NCBI RefSeq assembly: GCF_002879535.1
Contig: NZ_PNOT02000302.1
Span: 1 to 49,196 of the forward strand
Length of the DNA stretch: 49,196 nucleotides
Direction of reading: 5' to 3'
Source: Mesorhizobium intechi
GTDB lineage: Bacteria; Pseudomonadota; Alphaproteobacteria; Rhizobiales; Rhizobiaceae
The notes beneath the pieces were generated by a model. It worked only from the letters and a program-made list of their open reading frames with translations. It was not told the DNA's origin and searched no databases. How positions within the stretch are numbered: position 1 is the stretch's first letter; the number at the start of each line of letters is the position of its first letter. The position numbers and the translations under genes were made by a program. Positions 1 to 9,350 of the stretch are shown here, piece by piece.

Positions 1-7
1 GCCCTGA

Positions 8-889
8 ATGCACTTCGGTCCGCATCTCCTCCTTGCCGCCCTTGAAGGCCTCGTCACATCAGCCGTTCTGGCGCTGACGGCGCTCGGGTTGTCGCTGGTG
101 TTTGGCGTCATGCGCGTCGTCAATGTCGCGCATGGCGAGTTCTTCATGCTGGGCGCCGTGCTCGCCTGGGCGATCTCGACGGCGATATCGGGCCATCCGG
201 CGCTCGGCTTCCTGGCGGCACTGGTGATTGCGCCGCTGATCGTCGGTGCTATTGCGCTGGTGGCCGAGCGACTGGTGCTGCGCCGGCTCAACTACAATCC
301 GGAAGCCACCATCGTCGCCACGATCGGCATGCTCTACATCATCCAGCAGCTGGCGCTGAGTTTCTACGGTCCGGAAGCGCGGCCCGTCGAGCCGCCCTTC
401 AGCTACCGCATTCTTTTGCCGTGGTTCGGCTATTCCGGCTACAAACTGTCGATCATTGCCGCCTCGGCGCTCCTGCTGATCGCCACATGGCTGGTGCTGA
501 CGCGCACCAGGATCGGCCTGATCATGCGTGCCACGCAGTATGACAGCGAGACGGCGCAGGCCTTCGGCATTCCGGTCGACCGCGTCTATGGCGGCGTCTT
601 CGCGCTCGGCGCCATGCTGGCGGCCATCGCCGCGGTGCTGATCGTGCCTATCAGCCAGGCGCATTACCTGATGGGACAGGATCCGCTGCTCTTGTCCTTC
701 ATCGTCGTCATCATCGGCGGCCTCGGCTCGCTGCGCGGTACCGTCGTCGCCGCCGTGCTGATCGGCCTGTCCGACGGCATCATCTCGATGTTCTTCTCGC
801 CGACCTTGGCCAAGATCATCGCTACGCTCTTGGTCGCCATGGTGCTGGTGTTCCGGCCGCAAGGCCTGTTCGGGACGGCATCGCGATGA
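8..889 (+). CDS. livH: branched-chain amino acid-type ABC transporter permease (LivH family)
   Basis: This is a 293-aa inner-membrane permease with about eight hydrophobic helices. It has the LivH-type N-terminal stretch (LGLSLVFGVMRVVNVAHGEF) and the conserved late segment IVVIIGGLGSLRGT, which contacts the ATPase. It should pair with the LivM-type permease that follows and import a branched-chain amino acid or another small organic acid or amide; the Liv family is broad, so the substrate is not readable. A TGA at 5-7 directly precedes the ATG and may be the stop of an upstream gene, possibly a binding protein. The stop overlaps the next start (ATGA, 886-889), so translation is coupled. Family is clear; substrate is unknown. 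Confidence 0.93.
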   Translation: MHFGPHLLLAALEGLVTSAVLALTALGLSLVFGVMRVVNVAHGEFFMLGAVLAWAISTAISGHPALGFLAALVIAPLIVGAIALVAERLVLRRLNYNPEATIVATIGMLYIIQQLALSFYGPEARPVEPPFSYRILLPWFGYSGYKLSIIAASALLLIATWLVLTRTRIGLIMRATQYDSETAQAFGIPVDRVYGGVFALGAMLAAIAAVLIVPISQAHYLMGQDPLLLSFIVVIIGGLGSLRGTVVAAVLIGLSDGIISMFFSPTLAKIIATLLVAMVLVFRPQGLFGTASR

Positions 890-1848
890 GCGAAGCTTCG
901 CCGGCAAAAGCCTATTCCTTGCATCTCGGCGTCATCGCCCTGCTCTTCGTCCTGAGCTTCGTGCTGCCGGACTATTATCACGGCCTGCTCGCGCGCATCA
1001 TGGTGCTGGCGGTGTTCGCCATGGGGTACAATATGCTGTTCGGCTATGTCGGCCTGCTCAGCCTCGGCCATGCCATGTTCTTCGGCGCCGGGCTTTACGG
1101 CGCCGGCCTTGCCATCATCCAGCTCGGCTGGAGCGTGCCACTGGCCTTCCTTGGCGGGATTGCCTGCGGCGCGGTGCTGGCGCTGGTGATCGGCCTGCTG
1201 GCGCTGCGCACCACGGGTGTCGCCTTCATGATCGTCACCATGATGTTCGCCCAGGTGTGTTATCTCCTGATCCTCTACTTCGCCGCATGGACCGGCGGCG
1301 ATCAGGGCCAGGTCGTGCCGCAGCCGGCGCGCGTGCTCAATCTCGGCGCGACCTCGCTGGACCTCACCAACCCGACCGTGCGCTACATGAGCGCTCTTGT
1401 GCTGTTCTCGCTGGTCCTCCTGGTCACGCTGGCTGTCGTGCGCTCCCGGTATGGCCGCGTGCTGGTCGCCATCCGCGAGAACGAGGAGCGCACGAAGATG
1501 CTGGGCTACGACACATTCTCCAACAAGCTCATTGCCGTCGTCGTCTCGGGAACCGTTTGTGCCGCGTCGGGTGCCGCCTATGCGCTGCTGTTCGGCTATG
1601 TCGGCTCGAGCTTCGCCTCGGTGCAGTATTCGATCCTGCCGCTGCTCTGGGTTCTGCTCGGCGGCGCCGCCACGACGCTCGGGCCGCTGATCGGCACGGT
1701 CTTCATGTACTATGTCATCGACGTCACCAGCGGCTACACCTCGGCCTACCTGCTGATCGTCGGTATCGCGCTCATCGTTCTGGTGTTGTTTTTCCCGAAG
1801 GGCATTCTCGGCTCCATCCGCCAGCGCTGGCTCGGGTGGCTGCCATGA
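886..1848 (+). CDS. livM: branched-chain amino acid-type ABC transporter permease (LivM family)
   Basis: This is a 320-aa multi-spanning permease. It shows the LivM hallmarks: the segment MGYNMLFGYVGLLSLGHAMF near residues 46-65, a cytoplasmic loop VRSRYGRVLVAIRENEERTKMLGYD, and a GAATTLGPLIGT segment late in the protein. It is the second permease subunit of the Liv-type importer, made together with LivH through a 4-base overlap at its start and with LivG through an ATGA overlap at its end (1845-1848). The length is normal for the family and no defect is visible. Confidence 0.93.
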   Translation: MSEASPAKAYSLHLGVIALLFVLSFVLPDYYHGLLARIMVLAVFAMGYNMLFGYVGLLSLGHAMFFGAGLYGAGLAIIQLGWSVPLAFLGGIACGAVLALVIGLLALRTTGVAFMIVTMMFAQVCYLLILYFAAWTGGDQGQVVPQPARVLNLGATSLDLTNPTVRYMSALVLFSLVLLVTLAVVRSRYGRVLVAIRENEERTKMLGYDTFSNKLIAVVVSGTVCAASGAAYALLFGYVGSSFASVQYSILPLLWVLLGGAATTLGPLIGTVFMYYVIDVTSGYTSAYLLIVGIALIVLVLFFPKGILGSIRQRWLGWLP

Positions 1849-2570
1849 CGCCGCTTTTGACCACCAAGGGCCTGTCGCGCCATTTCGGTGGCCTGCGCGC
1901 CGTCGACAGTGTCGACTTCACCTTGATGCCTGGAGAGATCCGCGCCGTGATCGGCCCCAACGGGGCGGGGAAGACCACCTTCGTCGGCCTGGTCAGCGGC
2001 CGCATCCAGCCCTCTTCGGGAGCGATCGTCTTCGACGGCGCCGACATCACCGGCCAGCCGGCTTATGTCAGGGTGCGCCAGGGCATTGCCTACACGTTCC
2101 AGATCACCAGCGTCTTTGCCAATCTCAGCGCTTACGACAATGTCGCCCTGCCGGTGCAGCGCACGCTGAGCGATGGCCGCTCCAAGGGTGCGGTGAAGGC
2201 CGGCGTCATGATGGCGCTCGAACGCACGGGCCTCGCCGACCGCGCCCATATGCCGGCCGGGCAATTATCCTATGGCCATCAACGCCTGCTGGAGGTGGCG
2301 ATGGGCCTGGCGCTGAAGCCACGCCTGCTGATCCTCGACGAGCCGACGCAGGGGCTCGCCGACAGCGAGATCGACAATTTCATCGTGCTGGTGCGCGACA
2401 TCGCCAGGAGCGCCACGGTGCTTCTGATTGAACACAACATGCCCGTCGTCATGCAACTGGCCGACCGCATCAGCGTCTTCAACGCCGGCAAGATCCTCGC
2501 CGAAGGCACGCCCGAGGCCATCCGCGAAAACGCGGCGGTGCAGGAAGCCTATCTGGGGACCGCCCCATGA
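1845..2570 (+). CDS. livG: Liv-type ABC transporter ATP-binding protein (LivG family)
   Basis: This is a 241-aa ATPase. It has Walker A GPNGAGKTT at residues 37-45, a Q-loop glutamine at 86, the signature LSYGH at 141-145 (a variant of LSGGQ), Walker B LLILDEP at 161-167 and a switch histidine in LLIEHNM. The start at 1845 overlaps the livM stop and gives a normal N-terminus; the reading frame continues upstream inside livM, but that part is not homologous to anything expected. It is slightly shorter than many LivG proteins (about 250-290 aa). It works with LivF to power import, and its stop overlaps the livF start (ATGA). Confidence 0.93.
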   Translation: MTPLLTTKGLSRHFGGLRAVDSVDFTLMPGEIRAVIGPNGAGKTTFVGLVSGRIQPSSGAIVFDGADITGQPAYVRVRQGIAYTFQITSVFANLSAYDNVALPVQRTLSDGRSKGAVKAGVMMALERTGLADRAHMPAGQLSYGHQRLLEVAMGLALKPRLLILDEPTQGLADSEIDNFIVLVRDIARSATVLLIEHNMPVVMQLADRISVFNAGKILAEGTPEAIRENAAVQEAYLGTAP

Positions 2571-3304
2571 TTGAAACGAGCAAAGCCGAGGCGAGCAAGA
2601 CGGAAGCGCTGCGGATTTCGGGACTGGACTGCTTCTATGGCGAAGTCCAGGTGCTCTACGGCCTCGACCTCGTGCTCAACAAGGGCGAAGTGCTGTGCCT
2701 GTTCGGCCGCAACGGCGCCGGCAAGACGACGACGCTGAAGGCGATCATGGGCCTGGTTCCTTCAAGCGCCGGCTCGATCAAGCTCGCCGGCCGGGAATTG
2801 ACCGGCCTGCCCGCGCATGAGGTGCCGAAGGCCGGCGTCGCCTATGTGCCGCAGGGCAGGCGGCTGTTCGCCGAGATGACGGTGGCGGAAAACATAGAGA
2901 TCGGGCTGATGGCGCGCGGCAAGGGCAAGGCCGTGCGGGAAAACGTCCTCGATCTCTTTCCATTGCTGCGCCAGCGGCTGCGGCAGCGCTCGGGCACCCT
3001 GTCGGGTGGCGAGCAGCAGATGCTGGCGATGGCGCGAGCGCTCTGCCTCGAGCCGCAGGTGCTGTTGCTCGACGAGCCGACCGAAGGGCTGATGCCGTCG
3101 ATGATCGCCAAGATCCGCGAGACGGTATCGAAGCTGCGCGAGATGCACGTCTCCACCATTTTGGTGGAGCAGCGGGTCGATGCGGTGCTGTCGGTCGCCG
3201 ACCGCGTCTCGTTCATCGAGAACGGCCGCAACCGCGAGACGGTGGATGTAGAGGAATTGCGCGCCGACCCGTCGGCGGTCAGGCGCTATGTCGGCGTTGG
3301 TTGA
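2567..3304 (+). CDS. livF: Liv-type ABC transporter ATP-binding protein (LivF family)
   Basis: This is a 245-aa ATPase. It has Walker A GRNGAGKTT at 47-55, the LivF-specific YVPQGRRLFAEMTVAENI stretch at about 93-110, the signature LSGGEQ at 145-150 and Walker B LLLDEP at 166-171 followed by TEGLMPS. It is the second ATPase of the importer encoded from position 8. Its TGA is contiguous with the stop of the convergent antiporter gene: the two stops together read TGATCA (3302-3307), leaving no intergenic space and no room for a terminator between them. Confidence 0.93.
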   Translation: MIETSKAEASKTEALRISGLDCFYGEVQVLYGLDLVLNKGEVLCLFGRNGAGKTTTLKAIMGLVPSSAGSIKLAGRELTGLPAHEVPKAGVAYVPQGRRLFAEMTVAENIEIGLMARGKGKAVRENVLDLFPLLRQRLRQRSGTLSGGEQQMLAMARALCLEPQVLLLDEPTEGLMPSMIAKIRETVSKLREMHVSTILVEQRVDAVLSVADRVSFIENGRNRETVDVEELRADPSAVRRYVGVG

Positions 3305-4756
3305 TCAGCCGAAAAACAGAAAGCCGGCGATCAAGAAGGTCGGGATCAGCACCAGCCCGGACCACAGCATGTAGCCGAAGAAGCCGGGCATCTCGACGCC
3401 GCGCTGCCTGGCGATGGCGTAGACCATGAAGTTGGGCGCATTGCCGATATAGGTGTTGGCGCCCATGAACACCGCACCCGCCGAGATCGCGGCGAGCGTC
3501 GGGGCGAATTCGGTCATCAGGTGGTGTGGATCGCCGCCGGCAAGCTCGAAGAACACCAGATAGGTCGGCGCATTGTCGAGGAAGGACGACAGCGCTCCGG
3601 TCAGCCAGAAATAGGCGAGATCGTTGGGCGTGCCTTGCGCCGAGGTGACGAGCGCGACCAGCGGCGCCAGCGCGCCTTCGTGACCGGCCCTCAGGATGGC
3701 GATGACCGGCACGATGCAGATGAAGATGCTGGCAAACAATTTTGCCACTTCGGCGATCGGACCCCAGTTGAAGCCATTTGCCTCGCGGTATTCCTTGCGA
3801 GAAACCGCCAGTGACACGAAGGCGAGCACGAGGATGACGGCGTCGCGCACGAGGTTCTGCAGTTCCAGCGTCACGCCTTGAACGGAGAAGGTCACATCAG
3901 GCTGCCACCTGGCCGACAGCAGGATGGCGCCGATGACTGCGGCCAGCAGCGGAATGTTGGGCAGGCCGCGAATGCGAACCTTCGAATCCGGCGTCGGGTC
4001 CTTGATCTTCGGCGCGCCGGCCTCGCGCCGGTGCAGGATGATGTCGATCGCCAGGAACACGGCCAGCACCAAACCGCCGACGGACAGCGTCTCGCGCCAA
4101 AGGTTGGCGGTCGTCCAGAAGAAATCGACCCCGCGCAGGAAGCCGACGAACAGCGGGGGATCACCGAGCGGCGTCAGCGAGCCACCGATGTTGGACACCA
4201 GGAAGATGAAGAAGACGACGACATGGGCGTTGAACGGCCTGGCGTCGTTGGCGCGGATGATCGGCCGGATCAGGATCATCGAGGCGCCCGTCGTGCCGAT
4301 GACCGAGGCGAGCAGCGCGCCGACCAGCAGGAGCCCGGCATTGACCAGCGGCGTGCCATGGATGTTGCCGGCGACCAGGATGCCGCCCGAAATGGTGAAC
4401 AGCGCGAACAGCAGGATGATGAAGGACATGTATTCGGTGAGCAGCGCGTGCAGCACGGCCCCGGTCGCCGACGGCACCCCGAAGGCGAGCGCCAGAGGCA
4501 CGACAACCAGCGCCGCCCACAAGGCCGCGATCTTGCCGTAGTGATGCTCCCAGACATGGTGGAACAGCAGGGGACCGGTGGCGATCGACAGCAGCAGGCC
4601 GGCGAAGGGCAGCGCCCACCACAATGACATCGAAGCACCGGGCAGCGCGTGTTCCTCGGCCGCGACGGCTGCGTCCGGCAACAGCATGGCCACGGCAAGG
4701 GCCGCGCCCGACATCACGCCTGCACCGATCCGCGAAAAGTCCCCCTGCTGCGCCAC
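3305..4756 (-). CDS. sodium:proton antiporter, NhaD / ArsB-NhaD permease superfamily
   Basis: This is a 483-aa protein with about twelve hydrophobic segments. Features include TTGASMILIRPIIRAND, the SNIGGSLTPLGDPPLFVG motif and FLDNAPTYLVFFELAGGD late in the protein, typical of NhaD-type Na+/H+ antiporters and related anion permeases (COG1055). The N-terminus is signal-peptide-like, with a hydrophobic core ending near AVAAEE. The start used is GTG at 4756; an ATG at 4714 (beginning MSGAALAV) is a plausible alternative. It lies 7 bases downstream of the nicotinamidase gene on the same strand, so the two are probably cotranscribed. Exchange of Na+ for H+ is inferred from the family. Confidence 0.85.
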   Translation of the reverse strand: MAQQGDFSRIGAGVMSGAALAVAMLLPDAAVAAEEHALPGASMSLWWALPFAGLLLSIATGPLLFHHVWEHHYGKIAALWAALVVVPLALAFGVPSATGAVLHALLTEYMSFIILLFALFTISGGILVAGNIHGTPLVNAGLLLVGALLASVIGTTGASMILIRPIIRANDARPFNAHVVVFFIFLVSNIGGSLTPLGDPPLFVGFLRGVDFFWTTANLWRETLSVGGLVLAVFLAIDIILHRREAGAPKIKDPTPDSKVRIRGLPNIPLLAAVIGAILLSARWQPDVTFSVQGVTLELQNLVRDAVILVLAFVSLAVSRKEYREANGFNWGPIAEVAKLFASIFICIVPVIAILRAGHEGALAPLVALVTSAQGTPNDLAYFWLTGALSSFLDNAPTYLVFFELAGGDPHHLMTEFAPTLAAISAGAVFMGANTYIGNAPNFMVYAIARQRGVEMPGFFGYMLWSGLVLIPTFLIAGFLFFG

Positions 4757-4763
4757 CGTCCGT

Positions 4764-5378
4764 TCAGTCCGACAAATGGTCTTCGAGCGTCACGCCGGCA
4801 TCGCGCAAGCGCCGCAGCATGGCATCGAGCGAGCCGTTGAGATCGATGCCGCGGCAGGCGTCGAGCCGCACGGTGGTCTTGAAACCCTGGCTGACGGCAT
4901 CGAGCGCCGAAAAGCCGACGCAGAAATCGGTCGCCAGCCCGACCAGGGTGACGGTGTCGATGCCGCGCTCCCTGAGGTAGCCGCCGAGGCCTGTCGGCGT
5001 CGTGTGGTCGTTCTCGAAAAACGCCGAATAGCTGTCTATCGCCGGGCGAAACCCCTTGCGGATGACGAGTTCGGCCTTGGTCCAGGCAAGGCCGGAATGG
5101 AAGTCCGAGCCGAGGCTGCCCTGGATGCAATGGTCCGGCCACAAGGTCTGCTGGCCGTAGGGCATGTCGATCATGGTGAAGGGCTGCGCGCCCGGATGAC
5201 TGGAGGCGAAGCTCGAATGCCCTGCCGGATGCCAGTCCTGCGTCAGCACGACATGGTCGGCGTGCCGGATCATGTCGTTGACCAGCGGCACGATCTCGTC
5301 GCCGCCGGTCACGGCCAATGCGCCGCCCGGGCAAAAGTCGTTCTGCAGGTCGATCACAACAAGCGCTTGGTCGGCCAT
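4764..5378 (-). CDS. pncA: nicotinamidase (isochorismatase-like hydrolase)
   Basis: This 204-aa cytoplasmic enzyme should deamidate nicotinamide to nicotinate plus ammonia for NAD salvage or catabolism. The catalytic triad is visible as Asp10 (VVIDLQNDFC), Lys108 (VIRKGF) and Cys153 (GLATDFCVGFSA). The metal site is Asp48/His50 (TQDWHP) and His83 (WPDHC), and the cis-peptide ATDFCV is intact. The length matches bacterial PncA. It is divergent from the molybdenum-hydroxylase operon (300-bp gap) and is followed by the antiporter gene. Its position beside a 6-hydroxynicotinate-reductase-like gene makes a feeder role in nicotinate catabolism possible; the context is suggestive and not proof. Confidence 0.93.
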   Translation of the reverse strand: MADQALVVIDLQNDFCPGGALAVTGGDEIVPLVNDMIRHADHVVLTQDWHPAGHSSFASSHPGAQPFTMIDMPYGQQTLWPDHCIQGSLGSDFHSGLAWTKAELVIRKGFRPAIDSYSAFFENDHTTPTGLGGYLRERGIDTVTLVGLATDFCVGFSALDAVSQGFKTTVRLDACRGIDLNGSLDAMLRRLRDAGVTLEDHLSD

Positions 5379-5542
5379 TGGGCCTCCTTCTTCTCCGCGT
5401 TGGGCTCAGGCTCAGTAGAAAGATGCCGCTGACGCGACCGGAGGCAGAAACTTGACCAGATGGCCGGCCGCGTCAACCTCCGAAGGCGTAACAATCTCGT
5501 TGCAATGCAACCCTGGCAAGGACGGCGGTCGAAACTCTGGCT

Positions 5543-5584
5543 TTGACAATTTCCGCCGGCTTGATATCATTTGCATACGAATGA
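5543..5584 (+). promoter_or_regulatory. candidate promoter with overlapping palindromic operator for the 5677-12807 operon
   Basis: TTGACA at 5543-5548 and TATCAT at 5565-5570, separated by 16 bases, form a good sigma-70-type promoter reading towards the operon. The -10 hexamer overlaps an imperfect 18-bp palindrome, TCATTTGCATACGAATGA (5567-5584), in which 7 of 9 positions are symmetric. A repressor bound there would block transcription. The MarR protein encoded at the operon's 3' end is the obvious candidate; a GntR/FCD-type regulator is an alternative because the reverse strand reads TCGTATGCAAA. The rest of the 5379-5676 gap holds no gene that I can see. Confidence 0.45.
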
Positions 5585-5676
5585 ATTTCCGGTTTGCGGA
5601 CCGGCAAGATCATGCCTGGGGTAAACGCCCTGGGAGGGCCATTTCGGGGAAGGCCCACTCTCTGGGAAGGCAAAGC

Positions 5677-6537
5677 GTGATCCGTTACGCGAAACCCACC
5701 ACGGTAGACGAAGCGCTCGCGCTGCTTGGCGAGGGCGCCTGGCGCATTCTTGCCGGTGGTACGGATTTCTATCCGGCGCAGGGCGCGAAGCCGTTGCGCG
5801 ACAATGTCCTCGACGTCAACGGCCTTGCTGCGTTGCGCGGCATAGCCGAGACGGATGACCACTTTGTCATCGGCGCGCGCACGACCTGGACCGACCTCAT
5901 CCGCCACCCCTTGCCGCCGGCTTTCGATGCGCTGAAACAGGCCGCGCGCGAGGTCGGTTCTCCGCAGATCCAGAACGTCGCCTCGGTCGCGGGCAATTTT
6001 TGCAATGCCTCGCCGGCCGCCGATGGCGTGCCGGGCCTGCTCGCGCTCGATGCCGAGGTCGAACTGCGTTCGGCGAGATCGACGCGGCATCTGCCGTTGC
6101 CGGATTTCATTCTCGACAATCGGCGCACGGCCCTGCAGCCCGGCGAAATGGTGACCGCCATCCGCGTACCGAAGCTGGCCGCCGCCGGCGCATCGGCTTT
6201 CGTGAAACTCGGCGCGCGGCGCTACCTCGTCATCTCCATCGCCATGGTGGCGGCGCGCCTTGTCATCGCCAACGGCAGGGTTGCCGAAGCGGCCATTGCC
6301 GTCGGGTCGTGCTCGGCTGTCGCCAAGCGGCTTGTCGGCGTCGAGGCGGCATTGCTCGGATTGCCCACGGATGGCGGGCTCGCCGGCGCCATCCAGTCCG
6401 CGCCCATAACGGAACTGTCGCCGATCGCCGATGTGCGCGGCAGCGCCGAATACCGGCTCGACGCGGTACGCGAGATTGTTGCCCGGGCCGTGCTGACGGC
6501 CGCCGGGCCGATGAACGATCATATGGTGGCGGCATGA
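5677..6537 (+). CDS. molybdenum hydroxylase FAD-binding subunit (xanthine dehydrogenase family)
   Basis: This is a 286-aa FAD subunit that carries electrons from the Fe-S domain of a molybdopterin hydroxylase to an acceptor. FAD-binding motifs are AGGTD at residues 26-30 and [15 protein letters not shown] at 101-115; the C-terminal CO-dehydrogenase-flavoprotein domain follows. I chose the GTG at 5677 because GGGAAGG (5664-5670) lies six bases upstream and the protein then begins [14 protein letters not shown], normal for the family. The frame stays open upstream to 5452 without homology. Its stop overlaps the start of the fused Fe-S/Mo subunit (ATGA). The substrate cannot be read from this subunit. 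Confidence 0.9.
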   Translation: MIRYAKPTTVDEALALLGEGAWRILAGGTDFYPAQGAKPLRDNVLDVNGLAALRGIAETDDHFVIGARTTWTDLIRHPLPPAFDALKQAAREVGSPQIQNVASVAGNFCNASPAADGVPGLLALDAEVELRSARSTRHLPLPDFILDNRRTALQPGEMVTAIRVPKLAAAGASAFVKLGARRYLVISIAMVAARLVIANGRVAEAAIAVGSCSAVAKRLVGVEAALLGLPTDGGLAGAIQSAPITELSPIADVRGSAEYRLDAVREIVARAVLTAAGPMNDHMVAA

Positions 6538-9350
6538 GCCAGGTCCTGCCTGAAGTCGGTGAAACTCGGCCGGATTTGGGCGGCGTTCCGGCTGGGCTCG
6601 GCCTCAAACGCGCCGACATTGCCTTCGCGGTCAACGGCACCGCCGTCTCGGTCAACGTGCCGCCGCTGCGCCGGCTGTCCCAGGTGCTGCGTGACGAGTT
6701 GCGGCTCACCGGCACCAAGGTCGGCTGCGATGCCGGCGATTGCGGCGCCTGCACGGTGCTGGTCGACGGCGATCCCGTCTGCGCCTGCCTGATGCCGGCG
6801 GCCTCGGTGGCGGGCGCATCGGTGACGACGGTCGAGGGGCTGGCCAACGGCCGATTGTCGGCGCTGCAGGCTTCTTTCCTCGCGCATGGCGCGGCACAGT
6901 GCGGCATCTGCACGCCGGCGCTGCTGGTGGCGGCGACGGCACTGCTGGACGCGACACCGAGACCGACCGAGACCGAGGTGCAGGATGCGCTGGGCGGCAT
7001 TCTGTGCCGCTGCACCGGCTACCGGAAGATCATCGCGGCGGTGATGGAGGCCTCCTCGCAAGTGACAAGCCTCGATTTCCGCCTGCCGGAGTCCGGCCAT
7101 GCGATCGGCGCGTCGCCCGTCAGGCTGGACGGCGTGCCAAAGGTGACGGGGGCCGAGAAATTCGGTGGCGATTCCTTCCCTGCCGATGCGCTCGCCGTGC
7201 TGGTGGTCCGCTCGCCGCATTATCACGCCGGCTTCGCCTTCGGCGATCTCGACGGCTGGGCAAGGAAGCACCCCGGCATCGTTGGCGTCTTCACCGCGGC
7301 CGACATTCCGGGCAAAAACTGTTTTGGCGTCATCGGCCCGTTCGCCGACCAGCCGGCACTGGCCGAAGGGTTTGCGCGGCTTCGCGGCGAGGCGGTGGCG
7401 TTGGTCGCCGGCGAGCGCGAGGCGATGTCCGATCTGGACCTCGCCGATTTTCCGATCCGCTGGACTGAGTTGCCGCATGTCTTGCAGCCTTGCGAGGCGC
7501 AGGCCGGGGATGCCGGGCTGATCCATCAGGACCGCCCTTCGAACCTGCTGACCTCCGGCTTCGTCGAACGCGGCAACCCCGAGACAGCGCTTGCCGGCGC
7601 CGCCGTTACGGTTTCCGGCGCGATCGACACCTCCTATGTCGAGCACGCCTATATCGAGCCGGAGGCCGGCCATGCCTATATGGACGGCGACACGCTGGTC
7701 GTGGTCGCCTGCACCCAGGCGCCCTACATGGACCGCGACGAGACGGCGAAGGTGCTTGGTCTGCCCGTCGACAAGGTACGCATCGTGCCGACCGCCACCG
7801 GCGGCGGCTTCGGCTCGAAACTCGACGTTTCGCTGCAGCCGCTGATCGGCCTCGTGGCGCTGAAGACCGCCCGGCCAGCCGCCTTGGCCTACAGCCGCAA
7901 CGAATCGATGATGTCGACCACCAAGCGCCACCCCGCTGAGATGAAGGCGACCATCGGCGCCGATGCCGCCGGCCGTGTCACCGGCATGATCTTTTCAGGT
8001 GATTTCAACACCGGTGCCTATGCCAGTTGGGGGCCCACCGTCGCCAACCGCGTGCCGGTACACGCTTCCGGTCCCTATGCAACGCCGAACTACCGCGCCG
8101 AGGGCCGCGCCATCCACACCCATGGCCCGATCGCCGGCGCCTTCCGTGGCTTCGGCGTGCCGCAGGCGACGATCATGCAGGAGACGCTTTATGATGAGCT
8201 GGCCGGCAAGCTCGGCATCGACCGCCTCGACTTTCGCCTGAGAAACTGCCTTCGGAACGGATCCGAAACGGTTACCGGCCAGAGGTTGGAGTCCGGCGTC
8301 GGCATTGCCGAATGCCTCGAGGCCTTGCGGCCACATTGGGCGCGGGCGCAAGCCGACGCGGATGCTTTCAACAATGCCCGCGGCGATCAAAGGCGCGGCG
8401 TCGGCGTGGCATCCTGCTGGTACGGCTGCGGCAACACCTCGCTGCCCAATCCGTCCACCATCCGGGTCGGCATCGCGGTTGACGGCTCCGTCATCCTGCA
8501 CCAGGGCGCCGTCGACATCGGCCAGGGTTCCAACACCGTCATCACGCAGATCTGTGCCGACGCGCTTGGCCTTCCGCTGGAAAGATTCCGGCTGAAGAGC
8601 GCCGATACGGCGATCAGCCCCGACGCCGGAAAGACCTCGGCCTCGCGCCAGACTTTCGTGACCGGCAAGGCCGCCGAGAAGGCGGGGCGGGCCCTGCGGG
8701 AAGAGATCCTGCGCTTTGCCAATGTCTCCGAGAAAGCAACCCTGCGACTGGACGGTGCGGCGATCGTCATCCGCGAAGGCGAAGCCGCGCGCCGCATCGA
8801 TCTCGCCTCGCTCGACGCGGATGCCGACGGCTTCGTCTTCCGCGCCGAGGAGACCTACGACCCGCCGACGCTGCCGCTCGACGCCAAGGGCCAAGGCAAA
8901 CCCTACGCCGTCTATGGCTATGGCGCGCAGATCGCCGAACTCGAGGTCGATCTCAAGCTCGGCACGGTGAAGCTGATCAAGATCACCGCCGCGCATGATG
9001 TCGGCAAGGCGATCAACCCGCTGCTGGTCGAGGGCCAGATCGAGGGCGGCATCGCGCAAGGCATCGGCATGGCGCTGATGGAAGAGTACATTCCCGGCCG
9101 CACCGAGAACCTGCACGACTATCTCATCCCGACCATCGGCGACGTGCCCCCGATCGAAACCATCCTGGTCGAGGTTCCCGATCCTGAAGGGCCGTTCGGC
9201 GCCAAGGGCCTGGGTGAGCATGTGCTGATCCCGACCGCACCCGCGATCCTCAACGCCATCCGCCATGCCACCGGCGTGCTGGTCACCAAGGTTCCGGCGA
9301 CGCCGACGCGCATCCGCGCCGCCATTCGCGAAAAGGAGGCACGCGCATGA
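6534..9350 (+). CDS. fused [2Fe-2S] and molybdopterin subunit of a xanthine dehydrogenase-family hydroxylase
   Basis: This 938-aa protein carries two subunits that are usually separate. Residues 30-175 are the Fe-S part: plant-type cluster ligands Cys65/70/73/85 and the second cluster Cys123/126 plus Cys158/160 (CRCTGY). From about residue 190 it is the molybdopterin subunit, with GGGFGSK, the AFRGFGVPQ loop, VDIGQGSNT and the base GAKGLGE, putting the catalytic Glu at residue 895. Such enzymes hydroxylate N-heterocycles or aldehydes with water as the oxygen source. The neighbouring 6-hydroxynicotinate-reductase-like gene suggests a nicotinate-like ring as substrate, but this is inference. 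The start at 6534 overlaps the FAD-subunit stop, and the end overlaps the next gene; both are ATGA. Confidence 0.9.
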   Translation: MSQVLPEVGETRPDLGGVPAGLGLKRADIAFAVNGTAVSVNVPPLRRLSQVLRDELRLTGTKVGCDAGDCGACTVLVDGDPVCACLMPAASVAGASVTTVEGLANGRLSALQASFLAHGAAQCGICTPALLVAATALLDATPRPTETEVQDALGGILCRCTGYRKIIAAVMEASSQVTSLDFRLPESGHAIGASPVRLDGVPKVTGAEKFGGDSFPADALAVLVVRSPHYHAGFAFGDLDGWARKHPGIVGVFTAADIPGKNCFGVIGPFADQPALAEGFARLRGEAVALVAGEREAMSDLDLADFPIRWTELPHVLQPCEAQAGDAGLIHQDRPSNLLTSGFVERGNPETALAGAAVTVSGAIDTSYVEHAYIEPEAGHAYMDGDTLVVVACTQAPYMDRDETAKVLGLPVDKVRIVPTATGGGFGSKLDVSLQPLIGLVALKTARPAALAYSRNESMMSTTKRHPAEMKATIGADAAGRVTGMIFSGDFNTGAYASWGPTVANRVPVHASGPYATPNYRAEGRAIHTHGPIAGAFRGFGVPQATIMQETLYDELAGKLGIDRLDFRLRNCLRNGSETVTGQRLESGVGIAECLEALRPHWARAQADADAFNNARGDQRRGVGVASCWYGCGNTSLPNPSTIRVGIAVDGSVILHQGAVDIGQGSNTVITQICADALGLPLERFRLKSADTAISPDAGKTSASRQTFVTGKAAEKAGRALREEILRFANVSEKATLRLDGAAIVIREGEAARRIDLASLDADADGFVFRAEETYDPPTLPLDAKGQGKPYAVYGYGAQIAELEVDLKLGTVKLIKITAAHDVGKAINPLLVEGQIEGGIAQGIGMALMEEYIPGRTENLHDYLIPTIGDVPPIETILVEVPDPEGPFGAKGLGEHVLIPTAPAILNAIRHATGVLVTKVPATPTRIRAAIREKEARA

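Noticed and set aside
6519..9266. Two long minus-strand open frames opposite the fused hydroxylase subunit (470 and 423 codons)
   Set aside because: They mirror codon positions of a clear gene, have no ribosome sites or domain signals, and are rich in Arg, Gly, Asp and Gln as expected of antisense shadows.
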